From Tribonema minus (taxonomy: Eukaryota; Sar; Xanthophyceae; Tribonematales; Tribonemataceae), in contig JAFCMP010000268.1 of assembly GCA_017506865.1 (NCBI GenBank), positions 186,001 through 250,000 on the forward strand: 64,000 nucleotides of DNA. Reading direction: 5' to 3'. Shown piece after piece: positions 58,201 through 64,000 of the stretch; the first letter of the stretch is position 1; each line of letters opens with the position of its first letter. The translations under genes were made by a program, and so were the position numbers. The notes under the pieces were generated by a model. It made no database searches. It worked only from the letters and a program-made list of their open reading frames with translations, and was not told the origin of the DNA.

Positions 58201-61200
58201 TGATAAAACATGCTTTTTAAGTACATCGGCTTGCGGGGCACAAACTGTCCGAACTATGCAAGATATGCAGCTCTTGTGCTTGGGCAACGCCACCCCCTGC
58301 CTCTACCCCTAGCCCTAACCATAAGTGCTCACAGCGCGTGTGTAAGCTCAGCTGCAAGCAAGCGCTACCTACGCTCAGCCAGGCCAGCTACGCAAATGGG
58401 CGTCCAGAAGGGCTGTACACTAAACACAGTGCACGTGCATCGATCTGTCTCGAGCTCAGATGAGACAATGACATGAAAACTTGAAACTTGCTGGAAGTGT
58501 TACTTGCACAAATGCAGCATTCGTTCAGCCTGCGTTGCACCCGTACGACACCAACGTATAAACAAACAAAAAAAGATGCATCTGCTCAGACTTCCCTATA
58601 GTACACCACACGATTTGTAAATGCGCTAGTGCCTTGCGCTTGCAGTCCTCAAGATCACCTGCGCTATACAATAATGTGGCTTGCTATACAGTACTTGCAT
58701 GTAAGCTGCTGCCATTCAACTAGAGTAATGAACATTAAACCTCATCTGCACATTGCTCCAGAAACCTCAACATAGGTTGGCACTTACAGTTGAGGGAAGT
58801 CGACCGACGTGTCGAGCTCGGCAACCACCGCGCACTTGTTCACCGTCTTTGCGGCCAAGTCAAGGGTATAGCGCATGGCGCGGCCCTTCTGCGAGCCACT
58901 GTCGTCGCCAATGAGAGTCTGTGAGCAGCAACACAAATGAAACACTCCCATGAGGAGATAGTATTGAAATTGAAATTGAAGTGAACCACTGTCCTTGCGA
59001 CAAGCACCCGTGAGCTGCAAGGGGGAAAGAAACCTGTTATGAATGAGTTGAAATGAAAGTTTGCCATCCCAGTATTTTGCTGTCAATGGCGCTTGACTTG
59101 ATGTCTGGTGACAACTACTCGCACACCGAGAAACATGGGGATGCCAGGACTGCACCTGAGTACACATGAGTACTGACCTGATCCCATCATACACACACAA
59201 AGGGTGACAATGCAGGGGTGCAATGCCAATGTCGAAGCTATTTAGGCGTGTTGAATGAGTTTTTGGGCACACAGAATTTGCATTTTGACGCCAAACAGCG
59301 GCTTGAGGCCAAGGGCCTCAAAACCTGCCACAAGGAGAAACCATCAGTGAATTCAGCCCTCACACTTGCTAGAGTGTGGAGCTAGTCAATGCTTCAACAA
59401 TCATCTTGTGTCGATCTTGCTGTGCAGTGCCCTACATTTTTGGCAATTGCCTGGCGTGTCTGGTCTGCTTTGGCAGATCAAAGCGTCGTTTGCGACCACG
59501 CTGAGAACTAATGCATGATCACGATGAGATCTGATGCAGTGCCATGCTTAGTCACAGCCGATAGAAAACACGAGCATACAGCACGAGTCACAGTCACGAG
59601 TCAGAGTGAAAAAAAAAGTGAGTCAGAGTAGACCGCGCCCATTCGAGCGTCAACAAGATCTGCTCACCGAAGAATTTCAATTTGAACAAACATCATTGAG
59701 CGGCGCACATCTCGCACCCACAGTAAACCTGATTCAGATGGTGCCTACTTGAGTACATCATTGAGGTGCTGATTTCTTACTACTCTGCTTATTGAAGCGT
59801 GTTGTAACTTCAAGGAACCACACAGGCCCGCCACTCACCTGCAGGCTGAGGTTGGTGTACTCGCTGATGACAAGTTCAACTTGGGCGACGCTCCCCTCGC
59901 CTTTGCCGTCGGGGACTTCCCACGCGTTGAGCGTGTGGAAGCACGCCACGGTCTCTGGCAGCGTGAACCACAGCATCTCGCTGACGTGGCAGGCAACACC
60001 GCACGGCGGTCATCAACATCAATGCATTTCAGACATGTGTGTGATAGTCAATGTTTCGATGAACGATGTGCACAGTGAAAAATCAGGGCCTGCACAAATC
60101 TTCGCCCGGCGGTCCTGTGAGCAACAACAGTTCAACTTGAAGTTCATGTGGTGTGCGTAAGCGTGCACGACAATAAATTAAACATGTGCCTGTGCCATGG
60201 CCTCGCCTATTTCCTGCAGGCTGATGATTCAACACGCTGACAACGTACAGCATGCAATCAGATGCGTAGGTACAACATGAAAAGCATTAGATTTGTGCCC
60301 CTCCAATTGAGCGTGCAAGTCGGTTGTGAGCTGGAAGTTCAAGTCACAGTAAAGTCGAAAGGGGCTAGGCCGGCTAGATCGGGGCTTACCTGTCATCGGT
60401 GGCATCGAGACGCAGCAGGCCCAGCCTGGCAGGGAGAGTCTGTCACAATGAAGAGCATACAGCAGGAGGCAACAGCATGAAGATGGTGGTTAAAAGTTGA
60501 TCATGTCCAGATAGACATTATCTTGATGAAGGCCTAGAGAGAGGCATGCTGTTAGTTGTGTACAGATTCCGGAGTAGGTTGATTCCAAAGCAGTTTGCAA
60601 CGCCAACAACCAGATGATGACAACCTCCGTGCCGTTATTTAAAAGCAACAGAAATGATCAGCAAGCCCTCGATCAACCTCAGATCTGAGCATACCTTTGC
60701 AAGTGTTCACAGATGTAAGCTTCTGGGATACCATTTGGCGTGTGCATGGAGCCATCAATGCACTTAAAAGTATCATGTGATAATGTTGGCATTGCGCTTG
60801 AACATGTGCTCGCAGCGCTGTTCAGAGGAAACTCTGTGCCAGGTGACACAATTAAATTCTTAGATACACCGATCAGCAGCTTAACTTCAATTAATGAGAG
60901 CATGTCTGGCAAAAACAATTGCCAATCGAGTCATGCAATTGATTGTGCTTGAGGACTGCTGGCAGAGACACTAGGTTCAAGCTGAAGTTGTGATGTGTAG
61001 GCTGCTGAAGAAGGTGCAAGCATGCTGCCAGCACATATGCGCTAGCAATCGTCTCATGGCGCCAGTGAAAGGGATTTGCGCAGCTTCAAGTGCGTTGTAT
61101 CACCATCAACTTTTTTGTTGGCTCGCCACATCGCCATATCGCCATATGGAAGCACGCTGCTGGCATTAAACTTACATAGAAACACATTCAGCCTGCTAGT

Positions 61201-63736
61201 GCCTAGTGTCAAGGCGATCACCACTGCCACGAGCAACAACGAGGCACCAACATTTTCATTCAGCCAACATTTTTATTCAGACCTTGGCGGGTTTACATGT
61301 ACCTATTTCGACTGGTGTGGGTAGGGCCATCAGAACTTGAAGTTGAAGCAGCAGCCCACTTGTCGAGCTGCAAGGGTACGAATTGCAACTAGTATAGGTA
61401 TCAAAGTCAGGAGTTGAAGTTAAAGCAGCTCACCTTGTCAAGGCAGAAGGGCAGCTCCCCCTTAGACATGACGCTCCCGTCAAACTTGAAGGGAAAGTCC
61501 ATGAACACAGCGTAGCTGCACAAACACAATGAAAACCAGAATGTGCTTGTTAGGCCAGGCAAATACACGGGGGCAAGAATCAAATCCATGCCAACAGATG
61601 TAGGATAGAACTTTCACACTACACCAGTTTTGGGGCGTGAAGTACAATCGCAAACATCAGAAATTCTGGCGTTCTTCTCTTGTTCGTGCCAATCGACTTG
61701 GTGAACTGCGGTTCTGTTAAAGGCCACAATAGGATACCCGACTGCGCCGGGGGCGCACTGCGCAAGTAGTGGGGGCATACCATTCCATCATGCTTGAAAG
61801 CATTATCAAAACATGACACACCACGCTGATTTGATTCTTATGTACTTGCGCACCATGGCAGCTCTTGTACAAACGTTCATATGAGGGGGGCATGCTGAAT
61901 GACTCTGAGCCTGTGCGCCAATAATACACATGTATGTTGTGGAATGATATTACACGAATATCACAAATGCAATGCAGGCCATAGAGAGGGCTGCCACACT
62001 GTGGGGTATGGCATATCATCAAGTCTTGCAACGTCGGTTTCGAGCGCAGTTTGGCGCTGAGATGACCTGCAGCCAGCCCATGACAAAAAGTCCATGAAAC
62101 ACTGTCATGAGCTGGTCTACGAGTACACCAACTAGCATATGTTGGTGCTCCAATGACAACAAGTTGATGAAGCTGTCATGTACGAGTACATGTCAAGTAC
62201 ACAATCAGTGCACAACGTGACTACAGGCTGCACACTGTACATCCAGCCGCAGACTAGGCTGCTGCGTTGACGCAAGCTTTTCGATTGCATAGGCAACCCG
62301 GCCTCCCTTGGGCCTTTATAAATACAAGTCCATACGTACATCCAGCCTCTCTCAAAAGCCTGTGTAACTGCCAGTCCATGGGTACTGTGCCTTACCTCTT
62401 GGTGATTGCAAAGTCGTGCATCATGATGGGCTCCTTGATGCCAGTGATGGCCACGGATCTCAGCAGCTTGCCCTCAGGGTTGATCACGTGGAAGGTGACG
62501 CGTGGCAGAGCGTTCACCTGCAGCAGTGCTCACAGATTCGATTCATGTTATTGCCGTTTATTGCTGTCGCATTTTCATTCAATGAGATTGACATTTTCAT
62601 GCATGGATTTGAAGCCACGGTGGGGCTGACTGCGTCACAGTGGAAGGCGACTAGAGAGTGGAGACATTGCCATCAATTCGCAACAGCGCTCAAAGATTGC
62701 ATAGCAGCCAATCAGTTTTTCATTCATGCTTCGAGGTCTACATTCATAAATGTGAAGCAGCCGGTTGCTCCTCGAGGCTGACTGCATGGAAGGTGACACG
62801 AAGCATGGCATTCAACTTCGCAGCTTCCATGCATGAGTACCAAAACAGCTGTGTGGAAGGTGACGCATGGCGTTCGCCTGCAACAGTGCTCAGATAGTGC
62901 TGAAAGGGCAATTTAGCACCTCAGTCATGTATGTGTGGTATTGCTTTACAAGTTAACACGGATGTCAGCACTCAGCGTTCCATTCATGAATGCATGTTGA
63001 AGTGTCTGGAGTTCGGCAATGCTCATTGGGGCAAGCAGGTAAAATTCTTGTTGGCTGAGAAATCCATGCAAATGTGCTGAACGCAAAGCACCAGTTGTGT
63101 TGTTGTACAGTCCCCACCTGATAGCCGAAGGCATACATGATGCTGGTAGCGGGGTCGACCTTGGGGTGCGCGGTAAAGGGGGTCTTCAGCTTGCCATCAT
63201 ATGTCACACTCCCTGCAGCAGTGCAAAGACGGCAGATTGTGGTGGAGTGGAGGACATAGTCAGAGGCCTTGTCAAGGGGGTCTAGTGGTGACACAGAGGC
63301 AATGGATCAGTTGCGTATTGCGGAGCAGCACTGGCACATGCATATGGAGACGGAAGTACACGAGATGCCATTTGGCGGCGGCGGCGTTTGAGTAATTGTC
63401 GTTGCGACACTTTCAGACTGTCATATGACATGTAGATTCCTTACTGCTACATGCCAATCATCTGGGCTTTTTCGCGCCCTGAGCGAGAATGAATAAAAAG
63501 TACATGGATAGTGATCCGAAGCATCTGAAAGTGCCACCTGCTGGTCAAGGGTAAATGTAGATATAAGGTTACTCACCGATTGTCTCAATGACTCCATCGC
63601 ATAGCACCTGTGCAACAGCACCACGCACATCAGGAGCAAAGCAAAGCAGATGAGGTCAGCAGCGCCCAGATTTACAGGCACACTCTGCAACATAACATAC
63701 CGCTGTGTAGGTCAGTGTTCCACGCACAAGTGAGCT
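55279..63736 (-). CDS. Carotenoid cleavage oxygenase (RPE65/CCD family), N-terminus missing
   Basis: Iron-dependent dioxygenase that splits carotenoid polyene chains into apocarotenoids. Minus-strand exons: 63701-63736, 63577-63607, 63118-63212, 62396-62517, 61434-61515, 60390-60439, 59839-59980, 58788-58918, 57708-57798, 56715-56821, 55926-56067 and 55279-55338. All phases agree and give 362 residues with a stop. The four iron-ligand histidines are present: FTAHPKVDP, MMHDFAITK, CFHTLNAWE and, in the last exon, PLGFHALH. Other family motifs are GRPCRYSYWA, GGEAIFVPR and EDDGYLLVFV. The family usually has 450-600 residues, so 100 or more N-terminal residues lie in exons to the right, partly beyond the window; the first listed exon is the least certain. 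Sequence alone does not separate the bond specificity (9,10; 11,12; 15,15'). Confidence 0.93.
56161..56388. repeat. 114-bp tandem duplication in a carotenoid oxygenase intron
   Basis: Copies 56161-56274 and 56275-56388 begin TTGTCAGTGTTGCAAT and differ at about two bases, so the duplication is recent. Confidence 0.95.
57828..57920. repeat. Short duplicated segment upstream of a carotenoid oxygenase exon
   Basis: AGCACATTCA followed by AACCAAGCCTGGYA occurs at about 57829-57858 and 57890-57918, just outside the acceptor of exon 57708-57798. Confidence 0.75.
58895..59025 (-). repeat. Degenerate copy of a carotenoid oxygenase acceptor edge
   Basis: GAGCCACTGTCGTCGC, then GTGAGCAGCAA at the start of exon 58788-58918, resembles GAACCACTGTCCTTGC, then GTGAGCTGCAA near 58983-59022 in the upstream intron. 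Confidence 0.5.
62485..62900 (-). repeat. Several copies of a carotenoid oxygenase exon start and acceptor
   Basis: The start of exon 62396-62517 with its acceptor (plus-strand GTGGAAGGTGACGCGTGGCA, then CGTTCACCTGCAGCAGTGCT) recurs near 62628-62700, 62790-62830 and 62853-62895, the last as GTGGAAGGTGACGCATGGCG and TTCGCCTGCAACAGTGCTCA. All copies lie upstream of the exon, in its preceding intron. Confidence 0.8.
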
Positions 63737-64000
63737 CTGATGATCACGTACTGAACAGCATCAACATGCGTGCCACAACCCTCCAAAGACAGGTCGATGT
63801 GCATAGTGGGGGGGCAGCAAGCCCTACTTGACAGGTTTGGAGGCTTGACTTTCGGGCCATTTTGTGCAGTAGCGTCGGCATGTCGCCACAAGCAGGAATT
63901 CACGGGAACTGTGGCAAACACCAACTACTGAATGAGCTTCGTGGATGACAAAGGGCTAAACTCTGTCTCTAACCCTGGCACTACCGAGACCCACCCACAA
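63737..64000. other. Right edge of window, inside the carotenoid oxygenase gene
   Basis: Presumed intron of the oxygenase gene. No further exon could be fixed before the window ends. Confidence 0.4.

Overview
Nuclear DNA of a eukaryotic alga, most likely an ochrophyte stramenopile. The reasons are: GT-AG spliced genes with many small, GC-rich exons in long introns; a protein whose signal peptide ends in an Ala-Phe motif like the ASAFAP presequence of secondary red-type plastids; Thr-Pro-Ala-Pro-Thr-rich surface proteins, one with a Lin-12/Notch repeat (LNR); and scattered TTAGGG/CCCTAA telomere-type repeats. No search could be run, so the lineage is inference. Gene models were built by hand from splice sites, reading phase and recognised family motifs.

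Layout, left to right. 1-10.1 kb, minus strand: a zDHHC palmitoyltransferase (978-6846, C-terminus unresolved) downstream of a complete five-exon AP-4 mu adaptin gene (7172-10078). 10.3-11.75 kb, plus: a two-exon, probably plastid-targeted single-pass membrane protein, divergent from AP-4 mu. 13.4-18.3 kb, plus: a three-exon PPR protein. 19.3-33.6 kb and 34.7-42.4 kb, plus: two tandem paralogous single-pass surface proteins with Thr/Pro stalks, a juxtamembrane extracellular domain, a membrane span and a shared C-terminal cytoplasmic domain. The first also carries an LNR. 44.5-50.76 kb, minus: a two-ORF non-LTR retrotransposon with a YxDD reverse transcriptase and a probable C-terminal restriction-like endonuclease. 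50.8-52.5 kb, plus: an unrecognised three-exon gene. 55.3-63.7 kb, minus: a carotenoid cleavage oxygenase with all four iron-ligand histidines, its N-terminal exons lying to the right of the recognised part.

The two most notable signals are these. (1) The tandem receptor-like pair shares a C-terminal cytoplasmic domain of about 135 residues, with one intron at the same position and phase. (2) Short degenerate copies of exon edges, including the splice site, or of stop-codon regions, sit in the neighbouring intron or 3' flank at about a dozen places across unrelated genes. This suggests that local tandem duplication anchored at gene boundaries has shaped the introns here.

No operon logic applies. 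zDHHC and AP-4 mu both concern membrane trafficking and lie in the same orientation 325 bp apart, but nothing in the sequence shows that they work together.
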